Assembly (NCBI GenBank): GCA_027056825.1
Contig: JALUJS010000304.1
Span: forward strand, 1 to 10,232
Source of the DNA: Candidatus Krumholzibacteriia bacterium
GTDB lineage: Bacteria; Krumholzibacteriota; Krumholzibacteriia; LZORAL124-64-63
DNA length: 10,232 nucleotides
Direction: 5' to 3'
Part shown: piece by piece, positions 1-7,165 of the stretch
Position numbering within the stretch: the first letter of the stretch is position 1
Layout of the letters: each line of letters opens with the position of its first letter
Program-made: the position numbers and the translations under genes
The notes under the pieces: model-generated
Databases searched by the model: none
What the model was told of the DNA's origin: nothing
Seen by the model: the letters and a program-made list of their open reading frames with translations, nothing else

Positions 1-90
1 GTGCGGTACGTTGACCGAGCAAATCCGAGAATGCCTTTCCTGTCGCGCTGTTAACCATCCGCAGTAGCTCCTTCATGAATTATCCGGGTT

Positions 91-99
91 AAGGAAGGG
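91..99 (+). promoter_or_regulatory. Shine-Dalgarno site for topA
   Basis: AAGGAAGGG ends 8 bases before the TTG at 108. It supports that unusual start codon over the other TTG at 101, which is in a different frame. The 107 bases before topA otherwise show no convincing promoter. TTGACC at 11-16 resembles a -35 box, but no -10 box lies at the right distance. Confidence 0.7.
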
Positions 100-107
100 T
101 TTGTCGT

Positions 108-2858
108 TTGAAACTGATCATCGTCGAGTCTCCGGCCAAGGCCCGGACCATATCCCGCTTCCTCGGCAAGGAATACGAGGTGGCGTCGAGCTACGGGCAC
201 ATCCGCGATCTGCCCGGCTCCGCCGCCGAAATCCCCGCCAAGTACAAGAAGGAACCCTGGGCCCGCCTGGGGGTCGATCCCGACCACGGGTATCAGCCCA
301 TCTACGTGGTCTCCAAGGACAGCAAGCCCCGGGTGGCCGAGCTGAAGAAGCTCATGGCCAAGGCCGACGAGATCCTGCTGGCCACCGATGAGGACCGCGA
401 GGGGGAAGCCATCAGCTGGCACCTGATGGAGGTTCTCAAGCCCAAGGTGCCGGTGCGCCGGATCACCTTCCACGAGATCACCAGGTCGGCCATCGTAAAG
501 GCCCTGGAGTCGCCCCGCGAGGTGGATCTGCAGCTCGTGCGCGCCCAGGAGGGCCGCCGCATCCTGGACCGGCTGTTCGGTTATTCGCTCTCGCCCGTGC
601 TGTGGAAGAAGATCCGGACCCGGTTGTCCGCGGGCCGCGTCCAGAGCGTGGCGGTGCGCCTGGTGGTCGAGCGCGAAGAGGAGCGCATGGCCTTCCGTGA
701 GGCCGAGTATTTCGACATCGAGGCCTTGCTGACCGCCGGTGAGCTGCATTTCACCGCCCGCCTTACCACCATCGACGGTGTGAAACTGGCCGGAGCCAAG
801 GATTTCGATCCTGACACCGGAAAGCTGAAGAAGCCCGGCGAGCGGGTCCACCTGGCCGGGGACCAGGCCGCGCTACTGGCCGGTGGGGCCAAGAACACCG
901 TGCCCTGGAAGGTGCTGAAGGTCGAGGCCAAGCAGGCCGTGCAGCGCCCCGCGCCTCCGTTCACCACCTCGACCCTGCAGCAGGCCGCCAGCAGCCGCCT
1001 GCGCATGACGCCCAGCCGAGTCATGCGCATCGCCCAGCGGCTCTACGAGGGCGTGTCTCTCGGTGGCCAGCGCGAGGGTCTGATCACCTACATGCGTACC
1101 GATTCGCTGACCATGAGCGAAAAGGCCCTGCACGAGGCGCAGGAAGTCATCGCCGAACGGTTCGGGAAGGACTACGCCACCGGCCCGCGCCGCTACCGGA
1201 CCAAGGCCAAAGGGGCGCAGGAGGCGCACGAAGCCATCCGCCCCACGGTCCTCGCGCGAACGCCCGACGACGTGGCGGCCTACCTGGACGGCGACGAGCT
1301 GGCCGTCTACACCCTGATCTGGAACCGGGCCGTGGCCAGCCAGATGGCCGATGCGCGCCTGGACAAGACGGCCGTGGATTTCGGGGTCACGGTGGACGGC
1401 AAGGAACTGGTGCTGCGCGCCAACGGGTCCGTGGTCCGGTTCCCCGGTTTCCTCCGGGTCTACGGACAGGCCGATCGCGACTCCGTGCTACCGCCGCTGG
1501 CCGAAGGCCAGACCGTCGGCGGGGTGGGCAACACCGCGGGCGTGGAGATCCAGGACGTCGAGGCCTTGCGCCACCAGACCCAGCCTCCGGCCCGCTTCAC
1601 CGAGGCCTCCCTCATCAAGAAGCTGGAGGAAGAGGGCATCGGCCGGCCATCCACCTACGCCACGGTCATCAGCACCATCCAGTCGCGCGAGTACGTGGTG
1701 AAGAAAAAGGGCTCCCTGCTGCCGTCGTGGATCGGCATCGCCGTGACCGACCTGCTGCGCCGCCACTTCGACCACTACATCGACCTGAAGTTCACCGCCC
1801 GCATGGAAGAGGATCTCGACCGCATCGCCGCGGGGCTGGTGGACTGGGTGGAATTCCTGGACTGCTTCTACCGCGGTTGCGGCCGCGACGGGGACGACGG
1901 GCTGGAGGCCACCATCGCGCGCGAACTGGAGCGCATCGACTTTCCCCGCCTGCCCCTGGGCGTCGATCCGGAGACCGGCAAGCGGATCCTGGTGCGCATC
2001 GGCCGCAATTACGTGACCGTGGAAATCGAGGGCGAGGAGGAGATGCGCGCCACCGTGCCGGTGGACATGTTCATCGACGAACTGGATGCCGACAAGGCCC
2101 TCGCCCTGATCCACCAGAAGATCAGGAGCAAGGAACCCATCGGGCAGCATCCGGAAACGGGTCAGAACATCTACGCCCTGGTGGGGCCCTTCGGGCCCTA
2201 TCTGCAGCTCGGCGAACAGGAGGGCGACAAGAAACCCAAGCGGATCAGCCTGGGCAAGAAGACCGACCCCTCCACCATCGACCTGGATTACGCCCTGCGC
2301 CTGCTCTCGCTGCCGCGGGAGATCGGTGTCGACCCGGAAACGGGCAAACCGGTGCGCGCGGGCCTGGGCCGTTACGGTCCCTATGTCGAACGGGACCGGG
2401 TCTTCGCCAGCGTCCAGAGCGTGGATACCCTCTTTACCATCACCCTGGAGGAGGCGCTGGAGCGCATCCGCAACAAGAACCGCAAGCCGGTGCTGCGCGA
2501 GCTGGGGAATCATCCGCAGACGGGCAAGCCCTTGCAGATCCTCAAGGGGCGTTACGGTCCGTATGTCACCGACGGCGAGGTCAACGCGACCATCGGCCGG
2601 GACGCCGATCCCGAAGATGTGACCATGGACGAGGCCGTCAGCCTGCTGGCTGCCGCGGCGGCCCGCGGCGGGAAGAAGAAGACGCGGAAGAAGACCACGA
2701 AAAAGAAGGCGGCCGGGAAAAAGACGACCACCAGGAAGAAGACCGCCAAGAAGAAAACGGCGAAGAAGAAAACGGCCAAGAAGAAGACCTCGACCCGGAC
2801 ATCCGCGCGGAAGAAGGCCCCCCGCGCCGTGACCGCGGAGCCCGTGGACGAATCATGA
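108..2858 (+). CDS. topA: DNA topoisomerase I (type IA) with Toprim C-terminal repeats and a lysine-rich tail
   Basis: This 916-residue enzyme relaxes negative supercoils by cutting one DNA strand through a phosphotyrosine. The Toprim domain at the N-terminus shows the acidic Glu7 (IIVESPAKA) and Asp94/Asp96/Glu98 (ATDEDREGEA), which bind Mg2+ in the family. SAGRVQSVAVRL lies near residue 174, and the active-site Tyr328 sits in GLITYMRTDS. The C-terminal half has no Cys4 zinc fingers. Instead it carries four repeats of a D/H-P-x-T-G-K/Q motif (near residues 620, 681, 742 and 802), mostly followed by G-x-Y/F-GPY, as in Toprim_C_rpt domains. From about residue 856 a Lys/Thr/Ala-rich tail follows, as reported for actinobacterial TopA. 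The TTG start is chosen because family similarity begins there (MKLIIVESPAKA) and AAGGAAGGG lies 8 bases upstream. The stop overlaps trmFO by 4 bases. Identification is very secure. Confidence 0.97.
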   Translation: MKLIIVESPAKARTISRFLGKEYEVASSYGHIRDLPGSAAEIPAKYKKEPWARLGVDPDHGYQPIYVVSKDSKPRVAELKKLMAKADEILLATDEDREGEAISWHLMEVLKPKVPVRRITFHEITRSAIVKALESPREVDLQLVRAQEGRRILDRLFGYSLSPVLWKKIRTRLSAGRVQSVAVRLVVEREEERMAFREAEYFDIEALLTAGELHFTARLTTIDGVKLAGAKDFDPDTGKLKKPGERVHLAGDQAALLAGGAKNTVPWKVLKVEAKQAVQRPAPPFTTSTLQQAASSRLRMTPSRVMRIAQRLYEGVSLGGQREGLITYMRTDSLTMSEKALHEAQEVIAERFGKDYATGPRRYRTKAKGAQEAHEAIRPTVLARTPDDVAAYLDGDELAVYTLIWNRAVASQMADARLDKTAVDFGVTVDGKELVLRANGSVVRFPGFLRVYGQADRDSVLPPLAEGQTVGGVGNTAGVEIQDVEALRHQTQPPARFTEASLIKKLEEEGIGRPSTYATVISTIQSREYVVKKKGSLLPSWIGIAVTDLLRRHFDHYIDLKFTARMEEDLDRIAAGLVDWVEFLDCFYRGCGRDGDDGLEATIARELERIDFPRLPLGVDPETGKRILVRIGRNYVTVEIEGEEEMRATVPVDMFIDELDADKALALIHQKIRSKEPIGQHPETGQNIYALVGPFGPYLQLGEQEGDKKPKRISLGKKTDPSTIDLDYALRLLSLPREIGVDPETGKPVRAGLGRYGPYVERDRVFASVQSVDTLFTITLEEALERIRNKNRKPVLRELGNHPQTGKPLQILKGRYGPYVTDGEVNATIGRDADPEDVTMDEAVSLLAAAAARGGKKKTRKKTTKKKAAGKKTTTRKKTAKKKTAKKKTAKKKTSTRTSARKKAPRAVTAEPVDES
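2742..2786 (+). repeat. 15-base tandem repeat (3 copies) encoding TAKKK in the TopA tail
   Basis: Three consecutive 15-base units (2742-2756, 2757-2771, 2772-2786) each encode Thr-Ala-Lys-Lys-Lys. They differ only at third codon positions. They lie inside a longer lysine-rich tract (about 2673-2817) made largely of AAG/AAA and ACC/ACG codons. The in-frame 15-base period means copy number can change without a frameshift, so length variation between strains is likely. This last point is an inference. Confidence 0.85.
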
Positions 2859-4201
2859 TCTCCGTCGCCGTCGTGGGAGGCGGCCTGGCCGGTTGCGAGG
2901 CGGCCCTCCAACTGGCCGCCCGGGGGGTACCCGTCCGGTTGCACGAGATGCGTCCGACTCGCCGGTCCCCGGCCCACCGCACCGACCTGCTGGCCGAACT
3001 GGTCTGCAGCAATTCCCTCAAGAGCACCGATCCGCTGACGGCCTCCGGCTGCCTGAAAAGGGAGTTGGAGCTTCTGGGTTGCCGGCTGCTGGCTTTGGCC
3101 GCGGAGGCCGCCGTGCCCGCCGGGGCCGCCTTGGCGGTCGACCCCGTGGCATTCGGGCGCCGTGTCCAGGCGGCCGTGGAGGCCGACCCCCTGATCACCC
3201 TGTCCCGCACGGAAGTGCGGGATATCCCCCCCGACCCGGATACCGTCTGGCTGCTGGCCACCGGGCCCCTGACCACGCCCGAACTCCAGGCCGCCCTGGC
3301 GGAGATGACGGGCCGGCCGGGGTTGCACTTCTTCGACGCCATTGCTCCCACCGTCACGGCCGAATCCCTGGACATGGACGTGGTCTACCGGGCCGCGCGC
3401 TACGGCCGGGGAGAGGCCGACTACCTGAACATCCCCCTGGACGAGGCGCACTACCACACCCTGGTGAATGACCTGCTGGCAGCCGAGAAGATCGCCGTCA
3501 AGGATTTCGACCGGGCCGATCTGTTCGATGGCTGCCAGCCCATCGAGGAGATCGCCGCCAGCGGCCCCATGACCCTCGCCTTCGGGCCCTTGCGCCCGGT
3601 GGGACTGGAAGACCCCCGCACGCGGAAGCGTCCTTTCGCCGTGATCCAGTTGCGGCAGGAGAACCGGGAGGGGACCCTGTACGGTCTGGTGGGTTTCCAG
3701 ACGCGCATCAAGCACCCGGCCCAGAAGGCCCTGCTGCGCCGGCTGCCCGGCCTTGAACGGGCGGAATTCGTGCGGTTGGGCCAGATGCACCGGAATTTCT
3801 ACCTCGACACGCCGCGCGTGCTGAACCGTGATTTCAGCCTGCCGCAGCGGCCGGATGTCTTCGTGGCCGGGCAGATCACCGGGGTGGAAGGCTACGTGGA
3901 ATCCATGGCCTCGGGCCTGTGGTCGGCCATGAACATCCTCGCGCGGCTGAAAGGGGAAGAGCTGCCCGACTTGCCGCCGGAAAGCATCTGTGGCAGTCTG
4001 CTGCAGGGTTTCCTGTTCGACCGCACCAGCGCGCGGTTCAGCCCCATGAACGCCAACTTCGGGTTGCTGCCTCCGCCTGCCGAAAGGGTCCGCGGCAAAC
4101 GCGCGCGCAAGGAACTGAAGGCCAGACGGGCCGCCGCCGCCGTGAGCTCCTGGGTGACGTCCTGTGCTGCTGCCCGGGGTCCATCCGGAGGGGAATCGTG
4201 A
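2855..4201 (+). CDS. trmFO: Methylenetetrahydrofolate--tRNA-(uracil-5-)-methyltransferase TrmFO
   Basis: This 448-residue flavoenzyme makes 5-methyluridine at position 54 in the T-loop of tRNA, using methylenetetrahydrofolate as carbon donor and FAD as cofactor. The N-terminal dinucleotide-binding motif VAVVGGGLAG (residues 4-13) is followed by HEMRP and by LVCSNSLKS, whose Cys51 matches the conserved Cys53 of the B. subtilis enzyme. FDGCQPIEE contains Cys227, matching the second conserved cysteine (Cys226 in B. subtilis). GVEGYVESMASG and FSPMNANFG in the C-terminal half are also family signatures. Length fits the family (about 435-450). The ATG overlaps the topA stop as ATGA with only a weak GGA upstream, so translation is probably coupled. 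The 3' end overlaps xerC. Its presence suggests this lineage does not rely on the SAM-dependent TrmA. Confidence 0.95.
   Translation: MISVAVVGGGLAGCEAALQLAARGVPVRLHEMRPTRRSPAHRTDLLAELVCSNSLKSTDPLTASGCLKRELELLGCRLLALAAEAAVPAGAALAVDPVAFGRRVQAAVEADPLITLSRTEVRDIPPDPDTVWLLATGPLTTPELQAALAEMTGRPGLHFFDAIAPTVTAESLDMDVVYRAARYGRGEADYLNIPLDEAHYHTLVNDLLAAEKIAVKDFDRADLFDGCQPIEEIAASGPMTLAFGPLRPVGLEDPRTRKRPFAVIQLRQENREGTLYGLVGFQTRIKHPAQKALLRRLPGLERAEFVRLGQMHRNFYLDTPRVLNRDFSLPQRPDVFVAGQITGVEGYVESMASGLWSAMNILARLKGEELPDLPPESICGSLLQGFLFDRTSARFSPMNANFGLLPPPAERVRGKRARKELKARRAAAAVSSWVTSCAAARGPSGGES
4187..4193 (+). promoter_or_regulatory. Shine-Dalgarno site for xerC
   Basis: GGAGGGG lies inside the last codons of trmFO, 4 bases before the GTG at 4198; its GGAG core is 7 bases away. 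It supports the GTG start, which overlaps the trmFO stop codon as GTGA. Confidence 0.7.
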
Positions 4202-5166
4202 CCTCCCTGCGCGAGGACTTCATCAAATATCTGGCCGTGGAAAGAGCCATGAGTCCGCGCACCGTGGCCGCCTACCTGCGGGATGTGGACGCCTTCCTGG
4301 CCGCCGCGTCGGTCGCCGGCCGGGAACCATCCGTCACGGCCCTGGCCGATGGCCGGGAAATCATCCGCCGGCACCTGGCCGCCCTGCGCCGCCGGGGTTG
4401 CAGTCCCGCCACCGTGGACCGGCACCTGGCGTCCATCCGCAGCTTCTACCGCTTCCTGCTGTTGACCGGGCGCATCGACGCCATCCCGCCGACAGTAAGC
4501 GGCGGCCGGGGCGGGCGCCGGCGCCCGCTGCCGCGGGACCTGACCCTGGAAAGCGTTCTGGCCCTGCTGGAGGTTCCGGACACCGGAACCCTGCGCGGCG
4601 CCCGTGACCGGGCCCTGCTGGAGATGATCTACGGCCTTGGCCTGCGCCTGGCCGAGGTCGTGGGGCTGGATCTGGTCGCCCTCGATTTCCCCGGCCGCCA
4701 GGTCCGGGTCCTGGGCAAGGGCAGCAAGGAGCGCCTGTTGCCATTGGAGGGCGAGGCGGCCGGTGCCCTGAAGCATTACCTTCGGATGCGGCTTGAACCC
4801 TCCGTGTTTCTTGACCTTGTGGACGGGACCCTTTCCGGTGACAAGCGGCGGGTCCCGGTGTTCACCGGCCGCGGTGAGCGGCGGATCGCCCCGCGGACGG
4901 TCCAGGCCATGGTTTCGCGCCGCTGCGGGGAACTTGCGGGCATGCGGGGCGTATCTCCCCACACGCTCCGTCACGCCTTCGCGACCCACCTGCTGGACGG
5001 CGGGGCGGGGATCCGCATGGTCCAGGAACTGCTGGGACATCAGCACCTGGCCACGACCCAGATCTACACGCACCTGAGCCGCGGCCGCCTGCGGGAGGCC
5101 TACGACGCAGCCCATCCCCGCGCGCGCAAGGCCGCTTCCGGGAACAAGACGAAGGAAGACCCATGA
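4198..5166 (+). CDS. xerC: Tyrosine recombinase XerC (chromosome dimer resolution)
   Basis: This 322-residue site-specific recombinase is expected to act with a XerD partner at dif to resolve chromosome dimers. The N-terminal SAM-like core-binding domain covers about residues 1-95 (FIKYLAVERAMSPRTVAAY). The catalytic domain shows the complete set of residues: Arg150 in GLGLRLAEV, Lys174 in GKGSKERLLPL, His256 and Arg259 in PHTLRHAFATHLL, His281 in LLGHQHLATT, and nucleophile Tyr290 in IYTHLS. About ten extra residues seem to lie before VFTGRGERR (about 205-220) compared with common XerC proteins. The GTG start fits the Shine-Dalgarno site and the similarity boundary. The neighbours match the B. 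subtilis xerC homologue codV, which argues for XerC over XerD or a phage integrase. The XerC/XerD choice rests mainly on this context. Confidence 0.9.
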   Translation: MTSLREDFIKYLAVERAMSPRTVAAYLRDVDAFLAAASVAGREPSVTALADGREIIRRHLAALRRRGCSPATVDRHLASIRSFYRFLLLTGRIDAIPPTVSGGRGGRRRPLPRDLTLESVLALLEVPDTGTLRGARDRALLEMIYGLGLRLAEVVGLDLVALDFPGRQVRVLGKGSKERLLPLEGEAAGALKHYLRMRLEPSVFLDLVDGTLSGDKRRVPVFTGRGERRIAPRTVQAMVSRRCGELAGMRGVSPHTLRHAFATHLLDGGAGIRMVQELLGHQHLATTQIYTHLSRGRLREAYDAAHPRARKAASGNKTKEDP

Positions 5167-5723
5167 CCATACGATCCACCACGGTGCTGGCGGTGCTGCG
5201 CGACGGGCGCGGGGCCATGGCCAGCGACGGACAGGTCACCCTCGGCAACACCATCGCCAAGCACGGCGCCAGCAAGGTGCGCCCCCTGTTCAAGGGAAGG
5301 GTGCTGGCCGGCTTCGCCGGCGGGGCGGCCGACGGCCTGACCCTCTTCGAAAAATTCGAGGGCCACCTCGAGCGGTACCGGGGCCACCTGCGCCGCGCCA
5401 CGGTCGAACTGGCCCGGGAGTGGCGCAGCGATCGCATTCTCCGCAAGCTGGAAGCGATGATGGTGGTCATGGACCGCAAGGACATCTTCATCGTCTCGGG
5501 CAACGGCGACATCATCGAAAGCGACGACAAGGTGGCCGCCATCGGCAGCGGGGGACCCTACGCCCTGGCCGCGGCCCGGGCCCTGCTGCGCAACACGGGC
5601 CTGGACGCCGCCGAGGTCTGCCGCCGCTCCCTGGAGATCGCCGGGGAGATCTGCATCTACACCAACGACCGGGTAACGCTGCTGGAGCTTGAGCCCGTGG
5701 CAGACGACCACCGGGAGGATTGA
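5163..5723 (+). CDS. hslV: ATP-dependent protease peptidase subunit HslV
   Basis: This 186-residue, proteasome beta-like peptidase forms double hexamers that degrade proteins fed in by HslU in the cytoplasm. Family features are SDGQVTLGNT, KVLxGFAGG-type sequence (RVLAGFAGGAAD), REWRSDRILRKLEA-type sequence, IGSGGPYALAAARAL and GEICIYTND. The catalytic Thr of the E. coli enzyme, which follows Met directly, aligns with Thr6 here (MTIRS before TTVLAV). Counting from Thr6 as residue 1, Asp17 and Lys33 fall exactly at their family positions. A five-residue leader is therefore encoded, and no later start codon could remove it and keep the TT pair. The ATG overlaps the xerC stop as ATGA, with AAGGA (5152-5156) upstream. 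hslU follows in the same operon. Confidence 0.96.
   Translation: MTIRSTTVLAVLRDGRGAMASDGQVTLGNTIAKHGASKVRPLFKGRVLAGFAGGAADGLTLFEKFEGHLERYRGHLRRATVELAREWRSDRILRKLEAMMVVMDRKDIFIVSGNGDIIESDDKVAAIGSGGPYALAAARALLRNTGLDAAEVCRRSLEIAGEICIYTNDRVTLLELEPVADDHRED
5713..5718 (+). promoter_or_regulatory. Shine-Dalgarno-like GGGAGG near the hslV end, possible hslU ribosome site
   Basis: GGGAGG lies in the last codons of hslV. It is 36 bases before the hslU ATG chosen here, too far to serve it directly. It is 6 bases before an in-frame ATT at 5725, so it may mark a rare ATT start or act through coupling at the hslV stop. Confidence 0.4.
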
Positions 5724-5754
5724 GATTAGAATCCGGAAACCCGCCCAGGCCGGC

Positions 5755-7083
5755 ATGTGGACCTGTCCCGAGATCGTGACCCTGCTGGACCGGTATATCG
5801 TGGGCCAGGACGCGGCCAAGCGGGCCGTGGCCATCGCCCTGCGCAACCGTTGGCGCCGCATGCAGCTGAGCGAGGAGATGCGGCGCGAGGTCGTGCCCAA
5901 CAACATCATCCTCATCGGACCCACCGGGGTGGGAAAGACGGAGATCGCCCGGCGCCTGTCCCAGATCGCGGAGATCCCCTTCCTGAAGGTGGAGGCCACC
6001 AAGTTCACCGAGAAGGGCTACGTTGGGCGCGATGTGGATTCCATGGTGCGGGACCTGGTGGAGAACGCCATCAGCCTGGTCCGCCGTCGCGCCGAGAAGC
6101 GGTTCGCCGCGGAGATCGACCGGGCGGTGGAGGAGAAGCTGCTGGACATCCTCTTTCCGCCCCTCGACGGCATGGACGCCGACGCCGAGCGCCGGGCCCG
6201 CTGGGAGCGCAGCCGCGCCAAGATCGCGGCCCAGCTCCGCGACGGCATGCTGGAGGACCGGGAGGTTGTCATCACCAGCGAGGAAAGCAAGGTGCCCATC
6301 GCCAACATCTTCACCTCCGCGGGGGAGGAGTTCGACGCCTCCTTCGGCGACAGCCTCAAGGAGCTGTTCCCGCGCCGCAAGACCGAGAAGAAGGTGCCCG
6401 TTTCCCGGGCCCGGTCCCTGCTGCGCGAACAGGAGGCCCAGAGCCGCCTGGACATGGACCAGATCACCGCCGAGGCCATCGAGCTGACCGAGAACGGCGG
6501 GATCATCTTCCTGGACGAGATCGACAAGATCGCCGGCGGCAGCGGCCACGGTTCGGGTCCGGACGTGTCCCGTGAGGGAGTACAGAGGGACCTGCTGCCC
6601 ATCGTCGAGGGCACCGCGGTCAGCACCAAGTACGGTGTGGTCAAGACGGACCATATCCTGTTCATGGCCGCCGGGGCCTTCCACATGAGCAAACCCAGCG
6701 ACCTGATCCCGGAGCTGCAGGGACGCTTTCCCATCCGGGTGGAACTCTCTAGCCTGGGCCGGGACGACTTCGTGCGCATCCTGGCGGAGACCGAGGGCTC
6801 GCTGGTCCAGCAGTACACGGCCCTGCTTGGGGTTGACCACTGTCGGCTGGAGTTTACCCACGAGGCCCTGGAGGAGATCGCCGACCTGGCGGCGGAGCTG
6901 AACAAGCGCATGGAGAACATCGGGGCGCGTCGGCTGCAGACCCTCATGGCGCAGCTTCTGGACGACATCCTCTACAAGGTGCCGGCCGAGGAGCGCGGGG
7001 AGCTGAAAGTGGATGCGGCCTTCGTCCGGTCCACGCTGGAGGGTATCATCCGCGACGAGGACCTCAGCCGCTATATCCTGTAG
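5755..7083 (+). CDS. hslU: ATP-dependent protease ATPase subunit HslU
   Basis: This AAA+ unfoldase of the HslUV protease recognises, unfolds and threads substrates into HslV. From the ATG at 5755 it is 442 residues, almost the same as E. coli HslU (443). Motifs in order are the N-terminal PEIVTLLDRYIVGQDAAK, Walker A GPTGVGKT (residues 55-62), pore loop GYVG (88-91), the intermediate I domain (roughly 110-240), Walker B IIFLDEID with Asp254/Glu255, the ELQGRFPIRVEL segment with the arginine finger, and sensor-2 IGARRLQT. The C-terminal EDLSRYIL is the tail that docks into HslV. The start is uncertain. ATG 5755 has only a weak AGG upstream. An ATT at 5725 has a better ribosome site and would add 10 residues, while TTG 5689 would overlap hslV by 35 bases. 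Function is secure; the exact N-terminus is not. Confidence 0.94.
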   Translation: MWTCPEIVTLLDRYIVGQDAAKRAVAIALRNRWRRMQLSEEMRREVVPNNIILIGPTGVGKTEIARRLSQIAEIPFLKVEATKFTEKGYVGRDVDSMVRDLVENAISLVRRRAEKRFAAEIDRAVEEKLLDILFPPLDGMDADAERRARWERSRAKIAAQLRDGMLEDREVVITSEESKVPIANIFTSAGEEFDASFGDSLKELFPRRKTEKKVPVSRARSLLREQEAQSRLDMDQITAEAIELTENGGIIFLDEIDKIAGGSGHGSGPDVSREGVQRDLLPIVEGTAVSTKYGVVKTDHILFMAAGAFHMSKPSDLIPELQGRFPIRVELSSLGRDDFVRILAETEGSLVQQYTALLGVDHCRLEFTHEALEEIADLAAELNKRMENIGARRLQTLMAQLLDDILYKVPAEERGELKVDAAFVRSTLEGIIRDEDLSRYIL

Positions 7084-7087
7084 CTCC

Positions 7088-7108
7088 GGCGGTGGACTCC
7101 CCGCCGCC
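7088..7108 (+). terminator. GC-rich hairpin after hslU, possible intrinsic terminator
   Basis: GGCGGTGG (7088-7095) can pair with CCGCCGCC (7101-7108) to form an 8-bp stem with one G-U pair and a 5-base loop. It starts 4 bases after the hslU stop and is followed by TTGTTGTATCTTT. The T-run is interrupted, so termination may be partial. It is the only such structure noticed between the genes. Confidence 0.4.
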
Positions 7109-7114
7109 TTGTTG

Positions 7115-7122
7115 TATCTTTG
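7115..7122 (+). promoter_or_regulatory. Candidate -7 promoter element TATCTTTG before argF
   Basis: TATCTTTG matches the TAnnTTTG consensus known for Bacteroidota primary sigma promoters. It sits in the one real gap of the window, 43 bases before the argF start, just after the hairpin. No matching upstream TTTG element is visible at the usual distance, and an 8-base match can occur by chance, so this is tentative. Confidence 0.3.
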
Positions 7123-7152
7123 GCGCCATGTGATCGCTTCTTCACCCGAACC

Positions 7153-7158
7153 GAGGAG
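7153..7158 (+). promoter_or_regulatory. Shine-Dalgarno site for argF
   Basis: GAGGAG lies 7 bases before the GTG at 7166. It fixes the argF start there instead of at upstream in-frame codons, which would run back into the end of hslU. Confidence 0.75.
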
Positions 7159-7165
7159 TTTCGCC

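Noticed and set aside
11..39. TTGACC as a -35 promoter box for topA
   Set aside because: No -10-like hexamer lies 16-18 bases downstream; the sequence there reads CTTTCC.
1..67. Possible 3' end of an upstream gene (frames ending at 54 and at 67)
   Set aside because: Only 17 to 21 codons are open and neither short peptide is recognisable, so no gene can be supported. dprA often precedes topA in other bacteria, but nothing here shows it.
51..92. Inverted words TTAACC (51-56) and GGTTAA (87-92) before topA as an operator or hairpin
   Set aside because: Only 6 bp with a 30-base spacer. It is too weak to separate from chance.
1727..2854. Upstream in-frame extension of trmFO inside topA
   Set aside because: The translated extension is Arg/Gly/Pro-rich shadow sequence. 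TrmFO similarity begins at the ATG at 2855 and the protein length then fits the family.
2552..3790. Long minus-strand open frame (412 codons) opposite topA/trmFO
   Set aside because: It is antisense to two confident genes. Its Phe/Val-rich end is simply the complement of the TopA lysine codons.
4198..5166. XerC-like gene as a phage or integron integrase marking a mobile element
   Set aside because: The length, its place inside a conserved housekeeping block, and the lack of att-like repeats or cargo genes all fit chromosomal XerC.
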